From an uncultured Alphaproteobacteria bacterium (lineage in GTDB: Bacteria > Pseudomonadota > Alphaproteobacteria > Rs-D84): a DNA stretch of 64,000 bases. This document shows positions 45,055 to 55,600 of this stretch, piece by piece; within the stretch, counting starts at the first letter, position 1; every line of letters begins with the position of its first letter. The notes beneath the pieces were generated by a model. It was not told the DNA's origin and searched no databases. It saw nothing but the letters and a program-made list of their open reading frames with translations. Where the stretch lies: contig CALXMU010000003.1 in assembly GCA_944389555.1 (NCBI GenBank), positions 1 through 64,000 of the forward strand. Reading direction: 5' to 3'. Made by a program: the position numbers and the translations under genes.

Positions 45055-45285
45055 ATGTTCGGAAAAATTAAAAAAGTATTCTTCACAGGTATGTTTGGTA
45101 TTCTGTATTTGTCTTTCGTCGCACAAATTGTTTATGTTTTGGGCTGGGTACCAACATGGGATGCAAAATTAGGCTTTATGGGAATGTTAGTGTTTGAATG
45201 GTTGGCATTGATTGCAGCACGCTACCTGTCAAAGCGTTCCAGTAACAGTGCTCAATACAATGGGTTCAGCGGACGCCGTCGTTAA
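45055..45285 (+). CDS. Small membrane protein downstream of tmRNA
   Basis: A 76-residue protein with two hydrophobic segments (about 10-31, FTGMFGILYLSFVAQIVYVLGW; about 39-56, LGFMGMLVFEWLALIAARY) and a basic, Ser/Asn-rich tail. AAAAAGG lies 8 nt before ATG 45055; an upstream in-frame start at 44980 falls within the tmRNA and is rejected. Two-helix hairpin topology with both ends in the cytoplasm is predicted. No family recognised. Confidence 0.72.
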   Translation: MFGKIKKVFFTGMFGILYLSFVAQIVYVLGWVPTWDAKLGFMGMLVFEWLALIAARYLSKRSSNSAQYNGFSGRRR

Positions 45286-45309
45286 AAAATACGGTAAAAA
45301 AGTTCCAAA

Positions 45310-45333
45310 GTCCCCATTACGGGGGCTTTTTTT
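45310..45333 (+). terminator. Terminator before the Lon-like gene
   Basis: AAGTCCCC-ATTA-CGGGGGCTTTTTTT. Confidence 0.85.
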
Positions 45334-45340
45334 ATAACTC

Positions 45341-45369
45341 TTGAAAAAACATAAAAAACTTCTTATATT
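45341..45369 (+). promoter_or_regulatory. Promoter of the Lon-like gene
   Basis: TTGAAA (45341-45346), 17-nt spacer, TATATT (45364-45369), 9 nt to ATG 45379; nearly leaderless. Confidence 0.55.
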
Positions 45370-45378
45370 AAATACACT

Positions 45379-47136
45379 ATGAAAAATTATATTTTACCTT
45401 TTCGTGATTTGGTAGTACACCCAGGTTTAACGGTTCCAATTTATATTGACAACCCTTTATCTGTGGCGTGCATTGAAGCCGCTACAAAAGCGGGTCAGAA
45501 ATTAGTCATCACCCCCCAGCATAGCTGGTCTTACCCCACTGCCGCAGAAGATATTTATGATATTGGTACAGTTGGTGATATAGCACAGGTATTACGCTTA
45601 CCTGACGGCACTTTACACGCGATTGTACGAACCACTGACGTTGTTTCTTTATCAGATATAAAAGTTGAAAACGGATTGTTCTCCGCAGAAATAACACCTC
45701 TTGAAATAATTGACGACAGTAATTTTGAACAAACTTTGGCGCTGCGTGACAAAGTCGCAGAAAACATGCAGGCTTTATCTGCCGTACGTAAGTTCAAATT
45801 AGATAAAATGCGTGCCATAATTCAGAATTACCCTATGGCGGCATTTGTTGATTCTGTGATTCAATCTGCCGACATTGAGACAGATGATGCGGTTCGTATC
45901 TTACGCGCACAGTCTTGGCGTGAGAAATTGATGCTGCTTTTAGAACAAATCAACCTAATGGCAGAAACAGCAAAAATTGAAGAATCCATAAACCGTCGTA
46001 TACATCAACAAATGGAAAATGGACGTCGTGAAGCAATACTGCAAGAAAAAATGCGCGCAATACAGAAAGAGATGGGTGACGATAGCGAAGAAATGGACAC
46101 GGAAAGTTTACGTAAACGTATTGAACGTTCCGCAATGCCGCAAGACGCCAAAGAAAAAGCGATGTCAGAATGGAAACGTATGCGCAGTATGTCTCCGATG
46201 TCAAACGAAGGCGGTTTATTAAAAACTTATATTGAAGAATTATTGGCTATGCCATGGGATAAATCCGACGCAATGCCAATTGACTTAAAAAGTGCTAGAA
46301 AAGTTTTAGACTCTCAACATTCCGGCATGCAGGCGGTAAAAGAGCGCATTTTGGAACATATAGCCGTTATGAAAAAAACTGGTGGTAACCAAGGAAGCAT
46401 TCTTTGTTTTGTCGGTGCCCCTGGTGTAGGAAAAACGTCTTTGTGCAAATCAATTGCTGATGCATTAGGTCGCAAATATCAACGTATATCTCTTGGTGGC
46501 GTTTCGGATGAGGCGCATTTCCGTGGGCATCGTAAAACTTATATAGGTGCTCAAACGGGACGCATTATGGACTCCTTAAAGCGCTGCAAGGCCAACAACC
46601 CTGTTATCGTTTTAGACGAAATTGATAAAATGGGCCGAGATTGGCGTGGTGACCCTGAATCAGCTATGCTAGAAATATTAGACCCAGAACAAAATAAGTC
46701 TTTTCGCGATCATTATTTGGAAGTAGATTTTGATTTATCCAACGTATTGTTCATCGCAACAGCAAATAGTTTGAATATGTCGAATGCGCTGAAAGACCGT
46801 ATGGAAATAATAGAAATCCCCGGATATAGTGAAGACGAAAAAATTCAAATCGCACGTGAACATTTAATATCTCGAGCTGCACATGATACAGGTTGGAATC
46901 CTGATAACATAATCATTTCAGATGAAGATTTAAGATATTTAATCCGTAACTATACATCTGAAGATGGTGTACGTGAATTACAACGAGAATTGACTGCATT
47001 ATTGCGCCGTACTTTGTTGGAAAACGACGGTGAAGACGTAAAAACTGAATTCACTAAACAAAAAATTGACGATTTATTGGCAACTCACAAATCTTTAACT
47101 TTATCTAAAAAAATTGGGTTTGGTGCACGCGCATAG
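45379..47136 (+). CDS. Lon-like AAA+ ATPase lacking the protease domain
   Basis: A 585-residue protein with the two N-terminal parts of Lon. Residues 1-~200 are the substrate-binding LAN domain (YILPFRDLVVHPGLTVPIYID), ~200-300 the coiled coil, and ~300-585 the AAA+ module: Walker A GAPGVGKTSL (346-355), ISLGGVSDEAHFRGHRKTYIGAQ, Walker B PVIVLDEIDKM (408-418), LDPEQNKSFRDHYLEVDFDLSNVLFIATAN and the lid (TSEDGVRELQRELTALLRRTLLE). It ends at FGARA where Lon (about 780-800 aa) continues with the Ser-Lys peptidase domain, which is missing. tsaB starts 10 nt later, so no hidden peptidase frame follows. It may unfold substrates without degrading them. Confidence 0.9.
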   Translation: MKNYILPFRDLVVHPGLTVPIYIDNPLSVACIEAATKAGQKLVITPQHSWSYPTAAEDIYDIGTVGDIAQVLRLPDGTLHAIVRTTDVVSLSDIKVENGLFSAEITPLEIIDDSNFEQTLALRDKVAENMQALSAVRKFKLDKMRAIIQNYPMAAFVDSVIQSADIETDDAVRILRAQSWREKLMLLLEQINLMAETAKIEESINRRIHQQMENGRREAILQEKMRAIQKEMGDDSEEMDTESLRKRIERSAMPQDAKEKAMSEWKRMRSMSPMSNEGGLLKTYIEELLAMPWDKSDAMPIDLKSARKVLDSQHSGMQAVKERILEHIAVMKKTGGNQGSILCFVGAPGVGKTSLCKSIADALGRKYQRISLGGVSDEAHFRGHRKTYIGAQTGRIMDSLKRCKANNPVIVLDEIDKMGRDWRGDPESAMLEILDPEQNKSFRDHYLEVDFDLSNVLFIATANSLNMSNALKDRMEIIEIPGYSEDEKIQIAREHLISRAAHDTGWNPDNIIISDEDLRYLIRNYTSEDGVRELQRELTALLRRTLLENDGEDVKTEFTKQKIDDLLATHKSLTLSKKIGFGARA

Positions 47137-47146
47137 GGGAACGCAA

Positions 47147-47689
47147 ATGATTTTGATTTTGAACACGTCTGGGAGCGGCTTAGATTTTGTATTAGAAGAT
47201 AAATACAAACATGTTGACACGGAAAAACAATCTGTTGCTTTACCTATTGAAACAGAACATTTCTTAAAAGAATGCGATACTAAGTGGACAGATTTGACAG
47301 CAATCGGTGTTGTTGTGGGACCGGGAAGTTTTACAGGAATTCGTCTTGGTATAGCCTATGCAAAAGGACTCGGTATGGGGTTAAACATACCAGTAATACC
47401 TGTAAATGCTTTCGAAATATATTTACACGAAACACCCGACGCGTTTGTTGCAATAGATTCGGGGCGCGGAGATTTTTTTGTCGCAGCAAAAGGCTTAGAA
47501 CCTTGCGTTATGTCAATAGACGATGTAGAGGTTAAACAAATGAACTGGGCACGTACTGTTGGGCACAAACCTTTTAATTTGAAAGACGCATTACCTATAA
47601 TAAAAGAAAAAATTGATTCAGATGTTAAAGAACCCGTTGTACCTATGTACTTACGTCCAAGTTACGCCGAACAAAACAAACAATGTTAA
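47147..47689 (+). CDS. tsaB: t6A modification protein TsaB
   Basis: TsaB is a non-catalytic ASKHA-fold partner of TsaD. The 180-residue protein starts MILILNTSGSGLDFVL and has the conserved VVGPGSFTGIRLGIAYAKGLGMGLNIPVIPVN. An AGGGGAACGC ribosome site supports ATG 47147. It partially resembles the short TsaB of other bacteria and lacks the longer C-terminal domain. rimI overlaps its last 7 nt; the classical tsaB-rimI pairing is thus kept. Confidence 0.92.
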   Translation: MILILNTSGSGLDFVLEDKYKHVDTEKQSVALPIETEHFLKECDTKWTDLTAIGVVVGPGSFTGIRLGIAYAKGLGMGLNIPVIPVNAFEIYLHETPDAFVAIDSGRGDFFVAAKGLEPCVMSIDDVEVKQMNWARTVGHKPFNLKDALPIIKEKIDSDVKEPVVPMYLRPSYAEQNKQC

Positions 47690-48069
47690 ATGAATTGGCA
47701 AATCTTCATAGTACCTGCTTTCCCCACAAACCGTGGACGGCAAATGACTTTAAGGAATTAAAAGAATCTGGTTGTGATATAATTGCCAGTCAAAATGGTT
47801 TCGTCGTATGGCGCGTGGTCGCAGACGAGGCAGAAATAATAACGATAGGTGTTCATCCTGACGCACGGGGAAGCGGTATTGCAAGTGCGATGCTAACATT
47901 AGTTGAACAGGATGTAAAAAAACGCGGCGGCAAAAAAATATTTTTAGAAGTTGCGGAAGATAACTTACCAGCCAGAAGATTATACGAAGGTAATGGTTAT
48001 ATGCAAATCGGTATTCGTCCCAAATATTATGACGGCATTGATGCGATTATGATGGAGAAAACTTTATAA
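47683..48069 (+). CDS. rimI: Ribosomal-protein-alanine N-acetyltransferase-like GNAT
   Basis: A 128-residue GNAT acetyltransferase. The acetyl-CoA site is IGVHPDARGSGIASAMLTLVE, followed by KIFLEVAEDNLPARRLYEGNGYMQIGIRPKYY, typical of RimI, which acetylates the N-terminus of ribosomal protein S18. It overlaps tsaB by 7 nt (ATG within the end of tsaB), matching the common tsaB-rimI order. Convergent with the helicase gene, 2 nt apart. Confidence 0.87.
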   Translation: MLNELANLHSTCFPHKPWTANDFKELKESGCDIIASQNGFVVWRVVADEAEIITIGVHPDARGSGIASAMLTLVEQDVKKRGGKKIFLEVAEDNLPARRLYEGNGYMQIGIRPKYYDGIDAIMMEKTL

Positions 48070-48071
48070 AA

Positions 48072-49343
48072 TTAAATTGCGGAAACAAAATCTAAAACTC
48101 GATTATCAAAAATAACATCTCGCGCATGTAAAGGCGACGCAATGTGCATATCTGACGCATTACGAGTTCTGGACAAAGCCACATATGTCTGCCCGTGTGC
48201 AAAAGCTCCCCGAGAAATATCAACTATTACACTATCCAGAGTCTTACCTTGGGCTTTGTGTATTGTCATCGCATATCCAAGGTTTAACGGAAATTGCTTA
48301 AAACTACCAACTTCGTTTTCTTGCAATCTATCATTTTCATCACGCGAATATTCAATCTTTTGCCATTTTTCTGGTTTTACACTTACAACATCGCGCGTTT
48401 TATTTAATAATTCAACGATAATTTCTCGTGACAACAAATTCCGAACTATTCCCATAGAACCGTTATGCCATTTATCCCCGTTTTTAACGAACACCACCAA
48501 CGCACCAACTTTCAAAGTTAAATTCATAGGTGCCGGAACGTCCCTTTCTTGAAACGTACCCGTCAATTCTCCGGTATACATTATTTCTGGTGCATTTATC
48601 TGTGCTAAGCGTGAGGCGTTTATACGTTCCGCCACCGCACGAAACGGTGTAATTATAACCGCGTTTTCTAAACGTGCCGCATCAGTAATTTTACAGGAAT
48701 TGAAAAATTCTAATGCGCTTAAATCATTATGTCTTAATCTACGTAAGTTTTCTAACAAACTTATATCATTTTGACGGTATACTAAATCGAAATCATACCT
48801 AAGAAATTCTGCTCTTTTATACACATTACTGTCAAAGAAATATGCGTTTTCATACTCATAAGCCATTCTATAATAATCCATTGCTTCGCGAGTAATCACT
48901 GGCGGCAATTGAAACAAATCACCTATGGCAACAACCTGTAATCCTCCAAAAGGTTCATTATTATGCCTTGCACTACGAGCCAATATATCAACGGCATCTA
49001 ACAAGTCTGGTGCGACCATAGAAATTTCATCGATTATTAAAACATCCGCAGCATTTAATATATTACGAGGTTTCGCTTTTAATTTTAATAATTCTGGCAT
49101 TATAAAGTCGCGCGGTTGTATTTGAAATAAAGAATGTATAGTCTGTCCTCCGACATTTAGTGCCGATACAGCCGTCGGGCAAGCACATATTATACGCTTC
49201 TTTGACGAGGTTTTTAAGTAATTTACAAAAGTAGATTTTCCTGTACCTGCCTGCCCTAATATAAGTAAATTAGAATTTGTGCGTTCAATCGTATTGAAAG
49301 CACGTAATTGCGCGTCGCTTAAAATTTTAACTAATTCCGCCAT
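48072..49343 (-). CDS. PIF1-like helicase (AAA ATPase)
   Basis: A 423-residue superfamily 1B helicase of the PIF1/RecD branch: Walker A (LLILGQAGTGKSTFVNYLK), CPTAVSALNVGGQTIHSLF, Walker B (LIIDEISMVAPDLLDAVDIL), GGLQVVAIGDLFQLPPVI, and the C-terminal LNLGYAMTIHKAQGKTLDSVIVD and YVALSRTRNASDM. These enzymes unwind G-quadruplex and forked DNA. Start: ATG 49343 chosen; the earlier in-frame ATG would precede a TATACA box 7 nt upstream of this ATG. It faces rimI head to tail. Confidence 0.9.
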   Translation of the reverse strand: MAELVKILSDAQLRAFNTIERTNSNLLILGQAGTGKSTFVNYLKTSSKKRIICACPTAVSALNVGGQTIHSLFQIQPRDFIMPELLKLKAKPRNILNAADVLIIDEISMVAPDLLDAVDILARSARHNNEPFGGLQVVAIGDLFQLPPVITREAMDYYRMAYEYENAYFFDSNVYKRAEFLRYDFDLVYRQNDISLLENLRRLRHNDLSALEFFNSCKITDAARLENAVIITPFRAVAERINASRLAQINAPEIMYTGELTGTFQERDVPAPMNLTLKVGALVVFVKNGDKWHNGSMGIVRNLLSREIIVELLNKTRDVVSVKPEKWQKIEYSRDENDRLQENEVGSFKQFPLNLGYAMTIHKAQGKTLDSVIVDISRGAFAHGQTYVALSRTRNASDMHIASPLHARDVIFDNRVLDFVSAI

Positions 49344-49401
49344 GACTGTATGTATAGTTACACAGTACAAAATAAAAATAAAGCATATAAATAAAAATCA
49401 C

Positions 49402-49429
49402 TTGCAACGGTAATAAAATAGTATATAAT
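49402..49429 (+). promoter_or_regulatory. Promoter of the CAT-anticodon tRNA
   Basis: TTGCAA (49402-49407), 16-nt spacer, TATAAT (49424-49429), 9 nt before the tRNA. Confidence 0.75.
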
Positions 49430-49438
49430 TGATCCCGT

Positions 49439-49515
49439 GGGTTAGTAGCTCAGTTGGTTAGAGCGGAGCGCTCATAACGCTTTGGTCGTGGGTTCAAGTC
49501 CTACCTAACCCACCA
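49439..49515 (+). tRNA. tRNA with CAT anticodon, probably tRNA-Ile2
   Basis: A 77-nt cloverleaf with acceptor GGGTTAG/CTAACCC, anticodon stem GAGCG/CGCTT, loop CTCATAA (anticodon CAT), T arm GTGGG-TTCAAGT-CCTAC and encoded CCA. The variable region and GGTTCAAGTCC resemble E. coli ileX rather than elongator tRNA-Met, so a lysidine-modified tRNA-Ile2 is likely; Met cannot be excluded. Confidence 0.85.
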
Positions 49516-49523
49516 CAATTATT

Positions 49524-49547
49524 ACACGCCTGGGGCGTGTTTTTTTA
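49524..49547 (+). terminator. Terminator after the CAT-anticodon tRNA
   Basis: ACACGCC-TGG-GGCGTGT followed by seven T. Confidence 0.9.
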
Positions 49548-49626
49548 TTTTATTATAAATCTTGTATTTTTCTCTTGCGTGATATGTATGTTTTTTTCTA
49601 GAATAAAATATAAAAGAGAGGAAAGT

Positions 49627-52600
49627 ATGGGAAAAAATCGCTGTTTTCTGGGCATTTTTGCATCTTTGTTCATTGCATTATTCACAAGTAATTTGCTTGC
49701 CAGTGGGTATGATTGTTCGGTTTATAAAAAATATACAAGCTGTAATACAGGATACTATCTAAATGGAACTGGTGTTGGAAACAGCTGTACCGCTTGCACG
49801 AGTGTTGCTGCAACAGATTTAACCCAAACATGTAATCGAAATGCAACAAGTACAGAATTATCAAATGCTCATGCATCCGCTGGTACAATTAGTGGTGCGT
49901 CACAACGTTGTACAGGCAAACATACCGGTGGTGCTGGTGGTACATCGGCGGCAACAGCATGTACTGGTTGTAGTGCTTGGGGCACATGTACTGGGGGTAC
50001 ATTTAAAGCCACTTCGTGTTTAGCTAGCTATTATCTTAATAATGGCACATGTACGTCATGTACGAGTGTTGCTGCAACAGATTTAACCCAAACATGTAAT
50101 CGAAATGCAACAAGTACAGAATTATCAAATGCACATGCGTCCGCTGGTACAATTAGTGGTGCGTCACAACGTTGTACAGGGAACCATACAGGTGGTGCCG
50201 GTGGAACTTCAACTTCTACATCATGTTCTGGTTGTAGTTCTTGGGGAACTTGTTCTGGCGGTACATTTAAAGCTACGTCATGTTCTGCAAACTATTACCT
50301 TAGCAATGGAACTTGTACATCTTGTACAACGGTTAGTGCAACAGATCTAACTCAATCATGCTCTCGTTCTTGCACGACTCAAGAACTAAATACTTTGCAC
50401 GCAACCTCAGGTACTGTTAGCGGTGCAAATCAGGCTTGTACAGGCAAACATACCGGTGGTGCTGGTGGTACATCGGCGGCAACATCTTGTACTGGTTGCA
50501 GTAATTGGGGCACATGTACCGGGGGCACATGTACGGCAACAGCTTGTTCGTCAGGGTATTATTTCAGCAACAATAAATGTACGTCGTGCACGACTGTTGC
50601 TAACAACACCCAAATTGGCTCAACCAGTATAACTGGTGGTAAAAGAATTCAAACATGTACTGGTTATTATACTGGTGGTGCTGGTGGTACTAATGGTTCA
50701 TCATCATGTACTGGATGTTCTGCGTCCACATATACATGTTCATGTAATGCAGGTTATCATGTTTCTGGTTCTGGTGCTTCATGTACATGCAAACCAGACA
50801 ATATATCAGTTTCATGTTCTGGTGGAAAATACATAGCAAAAGGTGCGACGACTTGTTCCACACAATGCCCTGCAAATAGTTATTGTGCTGCCAAAAGTTA
50901 TACCATTCCATATACAGGCGCAACGGCAAATACTGGTATAACAGGTACATGTGATTCTGGTTATTCTTCACCAGCAGGTTCATCTGCAGAAACTCAGTGT
51001 ACAAAATCTTGTTCTGTGGCCTGTAAACGCCCATCGTGTCCGTCAAATGCATCATGCTCCTACGGATCAGAAACTGGTAATGGTACGATGAACCAGGTAA
51101 CACAAACTTGTAATGCTACGGCTCCGTCATGTTCGATGCGGTTTACATGTAATAGTGGTTACACAAAAAGTGGAAATTCTTGTGTGCCTGCAACATATAC
51201 TATAACATATAAAAATGGTGGCGGTGTCGGTGCTGACGAAACCCAAAGTGTAACTTATAAATCAACTTTCAAAACTAAACCATCGACAACGTTTACTCGG
51301 CCGGGCTATAACTTCAGCAGTTGGGGTGGTTCATATCCGAATCCTAATAGTGACTATACTTATAATACTGCCGGAAATACAACCTTAACGGCACAATGGT
51401 CCGCATGTAGTAGAGCGCCAACCGCACCTGGAACATGTAATTGTCCAAGCACACAGTTCCCTAATGGTTCTGGTTGTGAAGCCTGTTCAAAGTCTTGCGC
51501 TAGCGTTTCTGGCTTTACATTGGGTACATATGATGTATGTAAAAGTCAAACAAACGGTCAATGCTATCGTAACTGTACAACATCAGATGTAGCCAATTCA
51601 TCAGAAGTTTCTGGCACGGTAACAAAGTCTGGCACAAAAACATGTAAAGCAACATCGTGTAAAGAAAATTACTACGTTTCTGGAAGTGGTTGTGCTGCAT
51701 GTATACCAAACGCAACCTGTCCAGGCGGTGATGAACCTCCACAGTGTAATTCTGGTTATCATATGTCCGATGGGGTTTGTGAACCTGATGAATACTCCAT
51801 TACTTTGAAGAAAAATGGTGGTACCGGCACAATCAATGGTTCAACAGGAACAACTGACGCCACTCAAAAGTGTAAACATGGAGAATTATGTGATTTACCG
51901 TCTAGTGGTTTAACACGTACAGGTTATGCCTTTACGGGATGGGGTGATTCTGCCGGCTGCACAAGTGGTATATACCAAAAGATATTTACGGGTGCTGCTA
52001 CTATGTATGCTTGTTGGTCACAACAAACAGTACAGTGTCAAGCGGGTAAATATTATAATGGTTCTAGTCACGTTACCTGCCCTGCTGGGAAATATTGCCC
52101 GGGCACAGGAAGTGCCAGCGTAGGTGCAGCAGGTTGTGGAAGTGATTGTCCTCCATCTGGAACGTCTGATGCAGGCGCAACAAGCAAGAACCAATGCTAT
52201 ATTACTTGCTCAGCTAAAACCATTACTGGCGGTAAGTTGACGGCAACTTCTAACAAATCAAATTATAACGGTTCTGCTTATCCGGCATGTACTTATACGG
52301 CAACATGTAACGTTGGTTACGTAGCATCTGGAAATGGTACAGCTGCAGCTACTTGTACCAAATGCGAAGACGGTCAAAATTGTCCGGGCGGTTCAAGTGA
52401 AGACGAACCGGAAGATTGCCCAGTCGGTTCATACTGCGAAGACGGTGTAAAAAAGCAATGCCCGTCCGGCGGAACTTCTGCTGCGGGAGCCGGTTCTATA
52501 AACGACTGTTATAAGGTGTGCCCACCAACATTAAGCATAGAAAATGGTAACGGTATATCCACAGGTAATGCTTACTATAGCGGTTCATCATACCCTGCGT

Positions 52601-55600
52601 GTCAATATCGCGCAGAGTGCGATAAAGGGTATACTGCTAAAAACAGTCCAAGTGCCGCACCATCTTGTGTATGGGCTGATCCAGACGCTTGTCCTGTCGG
52701 TTATTACTGCCCAGATGGTGGAAACCCTGTTAAGTGCCCAGATGGTGGTACGTCTGATGGCGGTGCACTATCTATAACTCAGTGTTATAAGATATTTGAT
52801 GACTATGAAGGTTTCCAGAATGGTGTTGCTTCTGCGAAATGCTTCTATCAAACTTCTACAACTAAATATGATGCTTGCAGCATATTAGAAGTAAAAAGTT
52901 GTATTGCCGGTTATTGGTACGCCCAACAGAATGCATTCTTATGCAGCGGCACAGAAAGCGGTTATTATAGCCCAGCAGGACAAATAACTCAGACGGCCTG
53001 CCCTGTTGATAAAAGCGGCGGAAAAGTAGAGTCGTCAGAATATGCCTCAAGTTATATAAACTGTTATAAAACTTGCGCTCTGACGGTTGCTAATTCTACA
53101 TCAGTAGCTGCTAAGGATAATACAGTATACGGGATAAGCGCAACAGAATATGCCGCATGTTCATTCAATGTAACTTGCAAAACAGGTTATACTGTTGCAA
53201 ACAACAATACTGAAAATCCTTCTTGTAAGGCGAATGAATATACCATTACCTTAGACAAGAATGGTGGTTCAGGTTCTACACCGGCAAGTGTAAAATGTAC
53301 ATTTGATAGTGGTAGCTGCGAATTGCCGGCAGTAACTGGGTTGTCAAGACCGGGTTATACCGTACAGACAAAATGGTGCACAGATAAAAACGGTACGGGT
53401 ACTTGTTATTATGCGGGTCAATCAACGTCAACGAACATATCTGCAACGGGTACAAGCATAACTCTTTATGCTGTGTGGTCGCCGAATATCTATGAGGTAG
53501 ATTTGGACCACCAAAGTGCTACTACAGCAGGTGCTCCGAACACTGTATACTTGAAATATGCGACAGGTTGGTACAGCAATAGTGGCGCGACAACTTCTAT
53601 ATCAAAGTTGACAACCATACCAAAAAGAACAGGTTACGAGTTCGCTGGATACTACAGTGCAAAATCTGGTGGAACGCAAGTAATCGGTGCAACAGGAATT
53701 TTCCAGACGTCGGAAAATGCTCTGACCTTCACGACAACAGATTCTGCAACAATATATGCTAGATGGTCTCGAGGAACAGCTTATTGTGCACCTGGTACAT
53801 ACTATACCGGAACTGGTACTCAATGTAAGACATGCAAAGCAAATAATTATTGCCCAGGTGGAAACTTTGATACGGATAGCGGTGTAGAAGAAGGTTTGAA
53901 CGCATGTCCGGAGCAAGGTAGTTCAACCACAGGAGCTGACTCTATCGAGAAATGCTATAAAACGAAGTTAGTTTACAATGCTTCGCATGGTTCTGGTACA
54001 CAAACATGTAACTATAATGATACCGCTAAGTCGTATAGCGCAAACTGTAAAGATAAGGTAATAAATATCTGTGACGCGGGTTATTACCTAGCTGATTCTG
54101 GTAACGCAAACCCAGATTGTGACCCTGTTGGCAGGGGATACTACAGCGATGGTAAAGGTACTTCTCGTACACAGTGTCCAAACGGTGGTGACACAGAAAC
54201 AGATACTTCAACCGTCATACAGCAATGCTTTAAAACAGGATTGCAATATGAGGCGGTATACGGTTCCGGAACGCAACGCTGCTTCTATTCTAGCGGTTCA
54301 GGTACATCTGCGATATACCAACGCGACTGTGACACCAAGGTTATTAACAGCTGTCGTGGTGGATATTGGCTGGCAGATAGCGACGACATAGATTGCGTAG
54401 AAGTACAACAAAACTATTATAGTGTATCTGGTGACATAGAACGCCACGCTTGCCCAGCCAACGGTAAGACCAACGGGACAACGTCAGACGATATACTGTT
54501 GTGCTACAAAGACGGTCTACCTTACACAGAGGCACAACATGGTACTGGAGAATATCTGTGCTACTACACCAGCGGTGAAGGTGATAACGCAATATATGCT
54601 TCAAGTTGCGATTTGCCGACCATGACAAGCTGTGATGCAGGTTACTACTACGACCACATTATATTAGCCACAGACTGTATGCCTGCTGACATAGGATATT
54701 ACAGCCCAGCAGTAGATACAGCGCGCTACAAGTGCCCATTGGATGGTACGACAGAAACAAAAACAAGCGCATCCGCATCTGACTGTTATCGTGATGATAT
54801 GGCTTGCGACATCGTAAATGGTTCTGGTGAGCAAACGTGTAACTATAGTGAGGTTGACAGCGATTATACTCTAAATTGTAAAACTTGCTATGTAACCAAG
54901 TGCGATGAAGGGTTCTCTCAGGTTGGTAACACCTGTATCAATTGCCCAGAAGGTAGTGTATGTTCTGACGGTAAGCAAGAAACTTGCGCCTCACTAACCG
55001 ATGGCAAGTATCCTAAATCTGACCAAGGAACAACCGATGTCGCGATGTGTTATACAGATTGTAAGATAGCCTCTAACGCGGCAGCAATGGAAGGTAGAGA
55101 TTACTACCAGAGCCCAGACACCTGCAAAATAAAGCGTTGTCTGGCTGGATATACGCTTGAAAACGGTCAATGCGTAGAATGTCCGGAAGGTAGTTTCTGC
55201 GACGGAACCACGGATCCAGATAACCCTGGCGATGATGTAAAATCATGCGCAGACTTGGGAGACGGTGACTGGAAGTATTCTATGCCTGGTGCGACCGACG
55301 AAAGCGGTTGTTATCAGACTTGCCAAGCGTATGAAGTAATTTACGGTATGGCAATACCGGTCGCTGATAAAGCTTTCTATCCGGAAGAATGTGAGTATAG
55401 AGGTGAATCAGACACTGGAAATCCATGTGATATCATAGACGGTGTTTGCGTAGAAACTTCTTGTAACCCGGGATATGAAATGAAAGATGGTATTTGCGTA
55501 GACTGTGACCGTGAATATGCCCTATCCTATAAGGAAGGTGGAATATGCCAAGTTGCAGAATGCGTATTAGGTTATCATCCAAACGGCGACAAGTGTGAAA

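Noticed and set aside
47114-47146. Earlier in-frame start for tsaB at 47114
   Set aside because: It would lie inside the end of the Lon-like gene and add residues not seen in TsaB; ATG 47147 has a ribosome site.
47137-47800. Lon peptidase domain displaced into another frame
   Set aside because: The region is fully occupied by tsaB and rimI in good frames, and no Ser-Lys peptidase motifs are visible.
49798-50655. Possible CRISPR array
   Set aside because: The regular 264-bp repeats are in frame and encode protein modules; repeat and spacer lengths do not fit CRISPR.
53602-54628. Antisense open frames within the giant cysteine-rich gene
   Set aside because: Composition of the repeat gene yields long antisense frames by chance; no start signals or family motifs.
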